NCBI RefSeq assembly: GCF_028288225.1
Contig: NZ_JAQBOC010000076.1
Span: 186,001 to 250,000 of the forward strand
Direction: 5' to 3'
Origin: Mucilaginibacter sp.
Lineage (GTDB): Bacteria; Bacteroidota; Bacteroidia; Sphingobacteriales; Sphingobacteriaceae
DNA: 64,000 nt
The notes beneath the pieces were generated by a model. The model ran no database searches. It saw nothing but the letters and a program-made list of their open reading frames with translations, and had not been told where the DNA came from. The translations under genes and the position numbers were made by a program. Of the stretch, positions 44,059-52,175 are shown piece after piece (within the stretch, counting starts at the first letter, position 1; each line of letters starts with the position of its first letter).

Positions 44059-45543
44059 ATGGTTTTTAACTCTTATACCTTCGTCGTATTTTTTATAGTT
44101 ATTTTTTTTCTGCATAACCTCCCTTTTTCATGGAAGGCGAAGAAAGTAAACCTTTTACTGGCAAGCTATATTTTTTATGCAGCATGGAATCCGCCGTTTA
44201 TTTTACTGCTTTGGTTATCAACCGTTGTTGATTTTTTTGTGGGCCGGGCATTGTATACGCAGCCTAATATTCACAAACGGAGGGTTTTACTGGTTATAAG
44301 CCTTATAGGCAACCTTGGCATGTTATGTTTTTTTAAATATGGAGGTTTTATATTAGAAAATTTTACCTATTTAGTTAATGCTTTGGGCATTAATTATCAT
44401 CCGGCAAAACCTAACATCATATTGCCCGCAGGGATCTCTTTTTATACGTTTACCACCCTGTGTTATACAATTGATATGTTTAAACGCCGCAGCAAGCCGG
44501 TAAAGTCTTTACTTGATTTTTCATTGTTTGTAACCTTTTTTCCGCACCTGGTTGCCGGGCCAATAGTTAGGCCGCCGCAATTGGTGCCCCAGTTTGAAAC
44601 AGCCCATAAGGCTACCCGTCAACAAGTGCTGAATGGTTTATTGCTGCTTTCCCTCGGCTTATTTATGAAAGTGGTATTAGCTGATGCCATGCTGGCAACA
44701 ACTGCTGATGCAGTATTTGGCGCACACAGTAATTTAAGTCCGCTGGATGCGTGGGCAGGGGTGCTTGCCTTTTCGGGTCAAATATTTTTTGATTTTGCGG
44801 GATATTCAACGGCGGCCATTGGCGTAGCTTTATGTCTTGGTTTTGTGTTGCCTCAAAATTTCCTTTACCCTTACGCAGCCATTGGCTTTTCAGATTTTTG
44901 GCGCAGGTGGCATATTACACTATCAGCGTGGTTGCGCGATTATCTTTACATCCCACTGGGTGGGAACCGGCATGGCAGTTTTAAAACTTATATTAATATT
45001 ATGATAACCATGTTGATTGGCGGGCTTTGGCATGGCGCCAACTGGACCTTTGTTGCATGGGGAGGTTTACATGGTGTTTATTTATGGGTTGAAAAAGCTA
45101 TAAAAGACAGCCGGACTAAAAGTAAGGATAGTGAAACCTTTGATGCAACAACACCCAAGGTGGTTATTGCCACCATAATACCAAATGCGGTAAACAGGAA
45201 CTTTTCTTTTGGCCCTCTGCGGGCGGTGTTAACCTTTTTACTGATATGTTTAACATGGGTATTTTTTCGCTCAGGCACTTTTTCAGAGGCGTGGCAATTA
45301 TTAATGGGGATGTTTGGCAGGGTACAAAGCGGTGCACCTTTATTAACAACTATAGCAATTGTTAAAGTGTTTGTAATTATACCATTGATGCTTATTTTTC
45401 ATTGGATAATGCGCAACACCAATGTTATTACTGCAGCATCAAAATTGCCCTGGTGGATGGTTAGCATCGCATGGTCTGTAATGTTAATATTAATTATCTT
45501 AAGTCAGCAAACCGGCAAATCATTTATTTATTTCCAGTTTTAA
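44059..45543 (+). CDS. MBOAT family O-acyltransferase (AlgI-like)
   Basis: 494 residues with about 11-12 membrane spans. Diagnostic motifs are FPHLVAGPIVRPPQLVPQF, YSTAAIGVALCLGFVLPQNF, WRRWHITLSAWLRDYLYIPLGG and the catalytic His region GLWHGANWTFVAWGGLHG. These inner-membrane proteins move acyl groups across the membrane to O-acylate polysaccharides, as in alginate acetylation. With the SGNH partner it probably modifies a surface or secreted glycan. The glycan itself is not evident from neighbours. Confidence 0.95.
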   Translation: MVFNSYTFVVFFIVIFFLHNLPFSWKAKKVNLLLASYIFYAAWNPPFILLLWLSTVVDFFVGRALYTQPNIHKRRVLLVISLIGNLGMLCFFKYGGFILENFTYLVNALGINYHPAKPNIILPAGISFYTFTTLCYTIDMFKRRSKPVKSLLDFSLFVTFFPHLVAGPIVRPPQLVPQFETAHKATRQQVLNGLLLLSLGLFMKVVLADAMLATTADAVFGAHSNLSPLDAWAGVLAFSGQIFFDFAGYSTAAIGVALCLGFVLPQNFLYPYAAIGFSDFWRRWHITLSAWLRDYLYIPLGGNRHGSFKTYINIMITMLIGGLWHGANWTFVAWGGLHGVYLWVEKAIKDSRTKSKDSETFDATTPKVVIATIIPNAVNRNFSFGPLRAVLTFLLICLTWVFFRSGTFSEAWQLLMGMFGRVQSGAPLLTTIAIVKVFVIIPLMLIFHWIMRNTNVITAASKLPWWMVSIAWSVMLILIILSQQTGKSFIYFQF

Positions 45544-45609
45544 CCAATAGGATACGTGATTAAATTCAAGGATATTATCTAAGTTTTAGAAATTATCAAA
45601 ATAAGCAGT

Positions 45610-45960
45610 CTACTGCCCGCTTACACCCGGCAGTGTCTTTCCGTGTTGTTTCCCCCATTTTATCATTTCATCAACCAGCGGGGTAAGGGTGCGGCTGTGT
45701 GTAGTTAGCTTATATTCTATGGATACAGGGTAGGTATCATGTACTAAGCGAACTATCAGCTTGTTCGTTTCCAGGTCCTTCAGCTCTTTCGATAATACCC
45801 GGGTAGTGATATTTGGGATATTGCGCTGCAGATCTCTAAACCTGGAAATGCCAGAATACATAGACAATAAAATGGGGAGCTTCCATTTGCCGTTAATAAC
45901 AGATAAAGTATTTTGAATCTGGCTGATCTTGTCGGCGATTTTACTAATGTCCTGCTTCAT
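45610..45960 (-). CDS. HxlR family transcriptional regulator
   Basis: 116 residues forming a winged helix: VINGKWKLPILLSMYSGISRFRDLQRNIPNITTRVLSKELKDLETNKLIVR and YKLTTHSRTLTPLVDEMIKWG. HxlR proteins often sense aldehydes or redox state. It is divergent from the patatin gene (137-base gap), which might be a target; that is inference. Confidence 0.92.
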   Translation of the reverse strand: MKQDISKIADKISQIQNTLSVINGKWKLPILLSMYSGISRFRDLQRNIPNITTRVLSKELKDLETNKLIVRLVHDTYPVSIEYKLTTHSRTLTPLVDEMIKWGKQHGKTLPGVSGQ

Positions 45961-46097
45961 GCTGGTATACTTTAATGTTTTGATATTAAATATATATCAA
46001 ATAAATATAAATTCCAATTAAGCGTTTCAAAATTCTTTTTTATCATTATTAATTTCATAATTTTATAGGTGAAAATACCTTGATACCTTTAACAATT

Positions 46098-47930
46098 ATG
46101 GAAAACACTGCGGTGCTGCCTCAACCTGATGCCCTTTCTTTGCAGGTTACCTGTATAAAACCTTTTGAAAATATTGCACTTGCCTTTTCTGGTGGTGGTT
46201 TTCGTGCAGCATCATTTGCGCTGGGCGTTTTGTCGTACTTAAACAACGCAAAATTTAATGATGCAGACGATCCGCTAAATGGCAAGTCATTGTTGCAGCA
46301 GGTAACTTATATGTCGTCCGCATCCGGCGGCACTATAACCACAGCACTGTATGCACTGTATGATGCCGAGGGTAAAACGTTCGGGCAGTTTTATGTTAAA
46401 TTATATGAAACCCTGCTTGGTGAGCAGATCCTGAAGGATGCGCTCGAAATACTATCAGACAAAGTCAGGTGGAAAAACCGCCCGGATAAAAGCCGTAATA
46501 TCATTAATGCTTTTGCCATGGCTTATGACGAATATATTTTTGAGGGGAATACGTTAAAAGCACTTGGTAAAAACAGCCCCGGCAAGCACCTGCAGGAAGT
46601 TTGTTTTAACACAACTGAATTTTATACCGGCCAATCTTTCAGGCAGGAACGGAAAGTTGTTTATGATGCTATGCCCGATAAGTACTTTAAGTTTGGGAAC
46701 GAGGCGATATTTCTGGAGCCCTCCGTTGCCGATGAACTGAAGCTAAGCGATTTGCTGGCGGCATCATCCTGTTTCCCGGCCGGATTTGAACCCATTATTT
46801 TCCCAAGTGATTTTACTCACCAGGGACTAACCGAACCGACCCTTAAAAAAGCGCTGACCATGCGGCCGCAAACGGGCGATAAGCAGGAGACCAAATTTAT
46901 TGACCAAAAACGGGTTGGCTTTATGGATGGGGGCATAACTGATAACCAGGGACTGCAAAGTATGATGTATGCCGACAAAAGGCGAATAAAGTGCGAGACG
47001 GATTTTAAGCCATTTAACCTGATGCTGGTTAATGATGTTGGCAGCCATTTTATAAAGCCATATGTTATGCCTGCTGCGCCAAAAAAAGGAGGGCTCAGCC
47101 TGAGCGCATTAAATTTAATTGTCATAGCCTGCTTTATAGCTGCCGTTGCTATTACAGTTACAGGTGTATGGATCCATTGCACCCCTTTAATTATTATGGG
47201 TAGCGTACTTATACCCCTTCCTTTACTTTTTATGATAGGTGTTTTATGGATCAAAAAAAAGATCTTTAACGTTACCGAATCGGGCATCTCTTCAGGGTTA
47301 TTGAAGAGCTTTACTGAACGGATTGTTTTATTACTGGTAAAATATCTCACAAAAACCTCGTTACCTGTGCTTAAACAAATGCTGCTGGCCAGGGCCGATT
47401 CTGTATTGCTGCTAAATATGAGTGTTTTTTTAAAGCGGATAAGGCAGCTTCTTTACAATACCTTTTACGGATCGCCTGAGTGGAAAAACCGTGGTAAGGG
47501 CAATCACATTTACGATCTGTCATTTTCAAATGATATAAACCGGAACCGCAACCCCGAGCCTTCACCTTACCCGCCCAGTCGCGATATGCAAATAGTGGCC
47601 CAGGTAGCCTTTAACATGGGCACAACTTTATGGTTTGATAAAACCAACTGCCTGCAGGAGCATGACGAAGCCTGCATTATTGCCTGCGGACAATTTACTA
47701 CCTGTTATAACCTGCTTGAATATATTGTGAAGCTGATGAAAAATCCGGCAGCCTATGATGCAGTTTACCTGAACAGGCTGCTTAAATTGAAAGAGCAATT
47801 AACAAATGATTATACCCATTTTAAAGCCGATCCGTTTTTTATGTATAACGATTCCGGCAAGGAATACAAAATTGAAAATTTTAAACCAGTAGGTGTAAAG
47901 GATATTCCGTTTCCTACAAATTGGGAATAG
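46098..47930 (+). CDS. Patatin-like phospholipase with internal membrane segment
   Basis: 610 residues from ATG 46098; an in-frame TTG at 46080 is less likely. Patatin hydrolases cleave acyl groups from lipids using a Ser-Asp dyad. Here the oxyanion loop is SGGGFRAASFALG, the nucleophile S76 lies in SSASGG (first G of GxSxG replaced by S), and D277 in FMDGGITDNQG. Residues about 332-385 form two hydrophobic spans (LIVIACFIAAVAITV, PLLFMIGVLWI) that would anchor the enzyme. The C-terminal coding end is duplicated downstream. Confidence 0.87.
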   Translation: MENTAVLPQPDALSLQVTCIKPFENIALAFSGGGFRAASFALGVLSYLNNAKFNDADDPLNGKSLLQQVTYMSSASGGTITTALYALYDAEGKTFGQFYVKLYETLLGEQILKDALEILSDKVRWKNRPDKSRNIINAFAMAYDEYIFEGNTLKALGKNSPGKHLQEVCFNTTEFYTGQSFRQERKVVYDAMPDKYFKFGNEAIFLEPSVADELKLSDLLAASSCFPAGFEPIIFPSDFTHQGLTEPTLKKALTMRPQTGDKQETKFIDQKRVGFMDGGITDNQGLQSMMYADKRRIKCETDFKPFNLMLVNDVGSHFIKPYVMPAAPKKGGLSLSALNLIVIACFIAAVAITVTGVWIHCTPLIIMGSVLIPLPLLFMIGVLWIKKKIFNVTESGISSGLLKSFTERIVLLLVKYLTKTSLPVLKQMLLARADSVLLLNMSVFLKRIRQLLYNTFYGSPEWKNRGKGNHIYDLSFSNDINRNRNPEPSPYPPSRDMQIVAQVAFNMGTTLWFDKTNCLQEHDEACIIACGQFTTCYNLLEYIVKLMKNPAAYDAVYLNRLLKLKEQLTNDYTHFKADPFFMYNDSGKEYKIENFKPVGVKDIPFPTNWE

Positions 47931-48195
47931 GGTGAAAATAATCTTGTTCGGTACTGTTTCACCCTGTGTCGAACAAAAAGCGAACGGAACAAGATATCTC
48001 AGTTTTTCTTTATTGCTTTTTAATAATTCCGGCAGGGAATACAAAATAGAAAACTTTAACCATTAACCATAAAAGATATTCCTTTCCCTACTAATTGGGA
48101 ATAGGGTAAAAATAATCTTGTTCGGTACTGTTTCACCCTGTGTCGAACAAAAAACGAACGGAACAAGATATCTCAGTTTTTCTTTATTGTTTTTA
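47846..48195. repeat. Tandem duplication of the patatin 3' end and trailer
   Basis: Unit 1 is 47846-48020 and unit 2 48021-48195, period about 174-175 bases. Unit 1 contains the last 28 codons and stop of the patatin gene plus a hairpin; unit 2 is a diverged non-coding copy. The shared trailer holds ATCTTGTTC and GAACAAGAT (9-bp stem) and a motif TTGTTCCGTTCGC on the reverse strand. Confidence 0.9.
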
Positions 48196-48202
48196 GTACA
48201 TA

Positions 48203-48358
48203 ATGCAGGATCAAACAATAATAGAATCAAATGATCAAAAGTGGTTTGAAGCTACTTATCAAATAGGTTATGTTTTGAGTGGAGGCGATCGGGAAGAGTT
48301 GTAAGATTTGTATAGTCAGTCAATAACTGAAGTAAAAAAACATAATTACTTTAAATAA
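48203..48358 (+). pseudogene. Small interrupted reading frame, likely gene remnant
   Basis: ATG 48203 opens a protein-like frame (MQDQTIIESNDQKWFEATY...GGDREEL) that stops at TAA 48302. The same frame continues with protein-like DLYSQSITEVKKHNYFK to TAA 48356. Total 51 residues with one in-frame stop. I do not recognise the family. It may be a decayed gene fragment, but random AT-rich sequence cannot be excluded. Confidence 0.35.
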
Positions 48359-48427
48359 GCTATAAAAATATAAGACCAATGAAAATACTGATACCAGCTA
48401 TCACTTGATGGAGCGTTCATATTCACT

Positions 48428-48456
48428 TTGTTCCGTTCGCTTTCTGTTCGGAACAA
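48428..48456. repeat. Third copy of the GTTCCGTTCGC hairpin motif
   Basis: TTGTTCCG (48428-48435) and CGGAACAA (48449-48456) form a perfect 8-bp hairpin. The first 23 bases match the reverse complement of the trailer in the 47846-48195 duplication with one mismatch. Confidence 0.75.
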
Positions 48457-48529
48457 CCCAAACAAAAAGTGAAACAAACCACCACCACGTCATCTGAGCA
48501 ATAAGTTCAATATGAACTGTTATTACTAT

Positions 48530-48847
48530 TTACTCTTCCCCCAATATCCTGAACACCATTCCATCCATATCCTCGCTGATCCTTAGCTGGCAGGCCAGGC
48601 GGCTGTCATGTGCAGCATCGGGCAGGGTATCCAGTAGATCCAGTTCCTGGTCTGATGGATGGAAGTATTTTTCGGGGCCCTCAACAACCTGTACATGGCA
48701 GGTCGCACAAAGGGCCATACCACCGCAGGTGGCAAGTATATTATGTTCTGAGGCTTTTAAAACCTCCATCAAACTCAAGCTTATATCTTCGGGTATTTCA
48801 ACAGGCCGGCGACTGCCATCCCTGTCTTCAATAGTTAAATTGATCAT
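48530..48847 (-). CDS. [2Fe-2S] ferredoxin, adrenodoxin type
   Basis: 105 residues. Cluster ligands C-x5-C-x2-C...C are seen as CGGMALCATC and a later RLACQL. The sequence DDTLPDAAHDSRLACQLRIS is characteristic of ISC/adrenodoxin-like ferredoxins. It transfers single electrons in the cytoplasm. It follows the reductase gene by 71 bases on the same strand, so the pair probably forms one electron-transfer unit. The final electron acceptor is not in the window. Confidence 0.95.
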   Translation of the reverse strand: MINLTIEDRDGSRRPVEIPEDISLSLMEVLKASEHNILATCGGMALCATCHVQVVEGPEKYFHPSDQELDLLDTLPDAAHDSRLACQLRISEDMDGMVFRILGEE

Positions 48848-48883
48848 ATTTTAATCTTTCTTTAGTTACCTGCCGCAGGCAGG

Positions 48884-48918
48884 TCTCACATCTCACATCT
48901 CACATCTCACATCTCACA
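48884..48918. repeat. Heptanucleotide tandem repeat between reductase and ferredoxin
   Basis: Five exact copies of TCTCACA. The next TCA (48919-48921) is the reductase stop codon on the minus strand, so the array begins immediately after that gene. Confidence 0.95.
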
Positions 48919-49929
48919 TCAAAATGCGCTTACACCATACACCGTAGTATACTTAAAGCTTAATTTCTGATCGGGATAAACCTGCTTAAAGGCGCTTTGG
49001 GCCATCAGGGCTGCCTCGTGGAAACCGCAAAGGATCAGCTTTAGCTTGCCGGGATAAATATTGATATCGCCAATGGCATAAACCCCTTTCACATTTGTGC
49101 TATAGTCAAGCGTATCAACCATAATGGCCGATTTATCTACATTTAAACCCCATTCGGCTATCGGACCAAGCTTTGGGGTGAGGCCAAACAACGGGATCAA
49201 ATGATCGGCATTAATAATGGTGGTTCCGTTCTCCCTGTCAATCACTTCCACTTCCTGCAAATGCCCGTTACCATTTATAGCTTTTATGTGTGCCTGCAAA
49301 ATCAGGTTGACGCGGCCTTCTTTGGCCAGATCAAAAACTTTTTCAGCACTGTCTGGCGCTCCTCTAAAAGTATCCCCGCGATGGATGAGCGTAACTTCTT
49401 CAGCAATATCAGCCAAAAATATCGTCCAGTCCAGGGCTGAGTCACCACCGCCTGCCAATACTACCTTACGGCCGCGAAATGCTTCGGGGTTTTTTATCAT
49501 GTAGGCTACACCCCTGCCTTCAAATTCTTCTAAATGATCAATTGCCGGTTTACGTGGTTCAAAACAGCCAAGGCCGCCCGCTATCACCACAACCTTGCTA
49601 TGCACCTCGGTGCCATCGCTTGTGGTGGTGATGAAAGAGCCGTCTTCCAGTTGCTGCAATTCATTAACCCTTTCGCCTAATGAAAAGCTGGGTTTAAAAG
49701 GTTCAATTTGTTCCATTAAGCCATCAACCAGCTGCTGCGCATTAACAGTGGGAAAGCCGGGAATATCGTAGATTGGTTTTTGCGGATAGATCTCAGAAAG
49801 CTGCCCGCCTACCTGCGGTAAAACATCAATTAAGTGACAGCGCATTTTCAAAAGACCTGCCTCAAAAACAGCAAATAAACCAACAGGACCTGCGCCTATA
49901 ATACAAATATCAGTAGTTATTAGTTCCAT
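48919..49929 (-). CDS. Ferredoxin--NADP+ reductase (YumC/TrxR-like)
   Basis: 336 residues of the two-dinucleotide-domain flavoprotein family. FAD motif IIGAGPVGLFAVFEAGLLKM at the N-terminus, NAD(P) motif VVLAGGGDSALDW in the centre and the C-terminal VYAIGDINIYPGKLKLI. It lacks the CxxC of thioredoxin reductase, which points to the YumC-type ferredoxin:NADP+ reductase. It precedes the ferredoxin gene. Cytoplasmic. Confidence 0.93.
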   Translation of the reverse strand: MELITTDICIIGAGPVGLFAVFEAGLLKMRCHLIDVLPQVGGQLSEIYPQKPIYDIPGFPTVNAQQLVDGLMEQIEPFKPSFSLGERVNELQQLEDGSFITTTSDGTEVHSKVVVIAGGLGCFEPRKPAIDHLEEFEGRGVAYMIKNPEAFRGRKVVLAGGGDSALDWTIFLADIAEEVTLIHRGDTFRGAPDSAEKVFDLAKEGRVNLILQAHIKAINGNGHLQEVEVIDRENGTTIINADHLIPLFGLTPKLGPIAEWGLNVDKSAIMVDTLDYSTNVKGVYAIGDINIYPGKLKLILCGFHEAALMAQSAFKQVYPDQKLSFKYTTVYGVSAF

Positions 49930-50004
49930 AAAAGTACCGGTTAAATAATGACTAAAGGTGGTAGTTATTATAACTTAATGCTAATGACAAATAGTAATTA
50001 CTAA

Positions 50005-50904
50005 TTACTTTAAGTTATAGCTAGCAAGGCAAAACCTTTTAAAAAGATCTATTAGCTTTGAGTTTTTGCCATGCAGCTGGATGAATTGGAAGGTGCGGAA
50101 GATCTCCAATCCCTTAATTTCTATAATGCTAAGCTCGTTGTATTTTAATTCGCTTACAACAGACTGGATGGACAGGAATGTGGCAGTTTCTGAATATAGC
50201 AAGTATTGTTTTATAGCTATGCTGCTTTCCAGCTGAATTTCGATGCGCAGGTCTTTGGGGTTAACACCGGCACTGTTCAACGCGTTAAAAATAACATCTA
50301 ATGTTCCCGAACCGGCTTCACGTAAGATCAGCGGGATATTTAATAATTGTTTAGGGGTGATCTCTGCTTTTTTCGACAGCTGATTATTGGCGCGGGTAAC
50401 TAAAACTATCTCATCCTTGGCAAATGGTGAATAGGCTATCTGCGGATAATGAGCTGCGCCTTCAACAATGGCAATGTCAATTTTCTCGGCCAAAACCAAT
50501 TGGGTTATCACATCCGTATTGCCTTGTATAAAGGTGAAGTTTACAGCAGGATATGTTTTTTTAAACAGCGCAAGGATCTTTGGCAGTATAGTTTGTGCAA
50601 CTGTAGTGCTGGCGCCAATGTGTACCGTGCCGGCTTCCATATTATTAAGCTGTGCCAGTTCGGTTTCAAGTTCGGTATAGGTTTGGAAGATCTTTTCGGA
50701 ATATTGTAGCAGGATCTTTCCGGCGGTTGTTAAAACAATGCTGTTACCGTTACGGCGGAACAATTGCACATTCAGCTGATGTTCAAGCTCTTTTATGTGT
50801 TTGGTAACCGCTGGCTGGGTAATAAACAACTCGGCGGCGGCTTTTGTAAAGCTTAGCCGTTGTGCAACCGTATGAAATACCTTTAGCCGAAAATCGAAGA
50901 TCAT
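50005..50904 (-). CDS. LysR family transcriptional regulator
   Basis: 299 residues from ATG 50904; an in-frame ATG at 50922 lies within a palindrome-rich stretch. The HTH is FRLKVFHTVAQRLSFTKAAAELFITQPAVTKHIKELE, followed by the LysR substrate-binding fold (GAVHIGASTTVAQTILPKIL; VLVTRANNQLS). It lies just upstream of and co-directional with the ferredoxin reductase gene (75 bases), so it may regulate that pair. Inducer unknown. Confidence 0.92.
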   Translation of the reverse strand: MIFDFRLKVFHTVAQRLSFTKAAAELFITQPAVTKHIKELEHQLNVQLFRRNGNSIVLTTAGKILLQYSEKIFQTYTELETELAQLNNMEAGTVHIGASTTVAQTILPKILALFKKTYPAVNFTFIQGNTDVITQLVLAEKIDIAIVEGAAHYPQIAYSPFAKDEIVLVTRANNQLSKKAEITPKQLLNIPLILREAGSGTLDVIFNALNSAGVNPKDLRIEIQLESSIAIKQYLLYSETATFLSIQSVVSELKYNELSIIEIKGLEIFRTFQFIQLHGKNSKLIDLFKRFCLASYNLK

Positions 50905-50972
50905 TAAATATAGGAGACGCAATACTTTACGTCTCTGCTAAGGTAACAAAATTATGATTTGTCTGGTAGAAA

Positions 50973-51060
50973 CGCGATGCTTCGCGTCTGCCATTATATC
51001 CGATTTAACGTGTATCCGATTATCCCTTCAGCAAGGCGGTTAAAGACGCGAAGCATCGCG
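50973..51060. repeat. Palindromic repeat with GCGATGCTTCGCGTCT arms
   Basis: Arms 50973-50989 and 51044-51060 are perfect 17-bp reverse complements. A smaller GAGACG-N10-CGTCTC pair lies at 50914-50935. The right arm ends 4 bases before the stop codon of the 71-residue membrane protein. Confidence 0.9.
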
Positions 51061-51063
51061 TCT

Positions 51064-51279
51064 CTACGCCGATTTCTTTGCTGTAGCCACAATCACAATC
51101 CCGCCAATTAACAGTATTCCTCCTAAATAAGGCGGCCAGTTAACCGTTTTTTGCCTGTCGGCAGATATTTGCAGCGGGCCTGCATCAACAATTTTTTCTT
51201 TTTTAGTGTAGGTAAAGCCTGTCCATATCAGCATAATGGCGCCTATAATAATGAGCGCAATTCCTATAGTTCTGTTCAT
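51064..51279 (-). CDS. Small two-span membrane protein
   Basis: 71 residues with two hydrophobic spans (IGIALIIIGAIMLIWTGF and YLGGILLIGGIVIVATA) and a short charged loop containing KKEKIVDAGPLQISADRQK. Small inner-membrane protein of unknown function, resembling the group of 60-70-residue proteins with a conserved start I/LIIxGxxxL. No operon partner. Confidence 0.7.
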   Translation of the reverse strand: MNRTIGIALIIIGAIMLIWTGFTYTKKEKIVDAGPLQISADRQKTVNWPPYLGGILLIGGIVIVATAKKSA

Positions 51280-51383
51280 AGCGATGATTGAGTTTATTAC
51301 ACAATATAAAATACAGAAAATTGTTTGAGTTGAACAGCTAATGACTAAATATTCAGGACTTAACTATAGTGTTAAGTCAAAAT

Positions 51384-51450
51384 AGTCTTAAGTCGCAAGT
51401 CAAATTTTGTCTTTTTCTGACTTAGAGCTCAAGACTTTCGACTCAAGACT
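51384..51450. repeat. Imperfect inverted repeat
   Basis: AGTCTTAAGTCGCAAGTC (51384-51401) matches the reverse complement of 51433-51450 at 16 of 18 positions. It fills the gap before the VOC gene end together with other AGTC-rich short repeats. No gene. Confidence 0.75.
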
Positions 51451-51481
51451 AAGAGTCAATTCATGATTGACACAACACTAG

Positions 51482-51880
51482 TTATTTATCCAGTAAATTT
51501 TTCGGAGCTATCCTTAATAACGAGATTACTATCCTGAAGCCATCCGGATCTGTAAAAGTTATGCCGTTATTTCGCCAGTAAGGGTTCTTGGGTGGTACAG
51601 GCCTTACCCGGTTGGCAATAAATTTTTGTTTTATCGCATTAAACTCCTCAATCGATTCGGCATAAAAAACCAGCAGATCATCATCATCCGGGTAGTGAAC
51701 GGGTGTTATGCCCGATGTTGTAAACTCCAGGTGCCAGTCGGCACCGGGAAGTCCTAAAAAAACGCCGTTGTAGTCATAATGATCTCTAAATTCTCCCAAA
51801 ACTTTTAAACCTAAAACCCTGCCGTAAAAGTCAATAATGCGGTTTAAGTCTTTAGTATGTCTGGCGGCTCTGAACTTCAT
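51482..51880 (-). CDS. VOC superfamily protein (glyoxalase/bleomycin-resistance fold)
   Basis: 132 residues with two beta-alpha-beta-beta-beta halves: FRAARHTKDLNRIIDFYGRVLGLKVLGEF and WRNNGITFTDPDGFRIVIS. Potential metal ligands are H8 and E near the end of each half, but assignment is uncertain. Cytoplasmic; could be a lyase, dioxygenase or binding protein. Confidence 0.88.
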   Translation of the reverse strand: MKFRAARHTKDLNRIIDFYGRVLGLKVLGEFRDHYDYNGVFLGLPGADWHLEFTTSGITPVHYPDDDDLLVFYAESIEEFNAIKQKFIANRVRPVPPKNPYWRNNGITFTDPDGFRIVISLLRIAPKNLLDK

Positions 51881-52175
51881 CTTTTCTAATTTTCAAAGCT
51901 AAACATATCTTACTAGAGAAAAGAATTGGGAAAAAGAATCAGGAATCAGAAAAAAAGAATCAGGATTTCAGGAATCAGGATAAAATGGTTTCTATCCAGG
52001 ATGTTTCTCACCACAGCGATTTTATCAAAATTTCCACACGTGCCAAACACGGTACAAAACCGATACACACTTTTTTACAATACAGATTTGTCTGGTCGGG
52101 CGTAAAGCAAAAAGGATAAAGAAATAGCATAAATCAATTTTTCTTAGCTTTCAGCTTTAGTCTTTTCGCTTTCAG

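Noticed and set aside
48884..48918. CRISPR array
   Set aside because: Exact 7-base tandem copies with no spacers; no cas genes.
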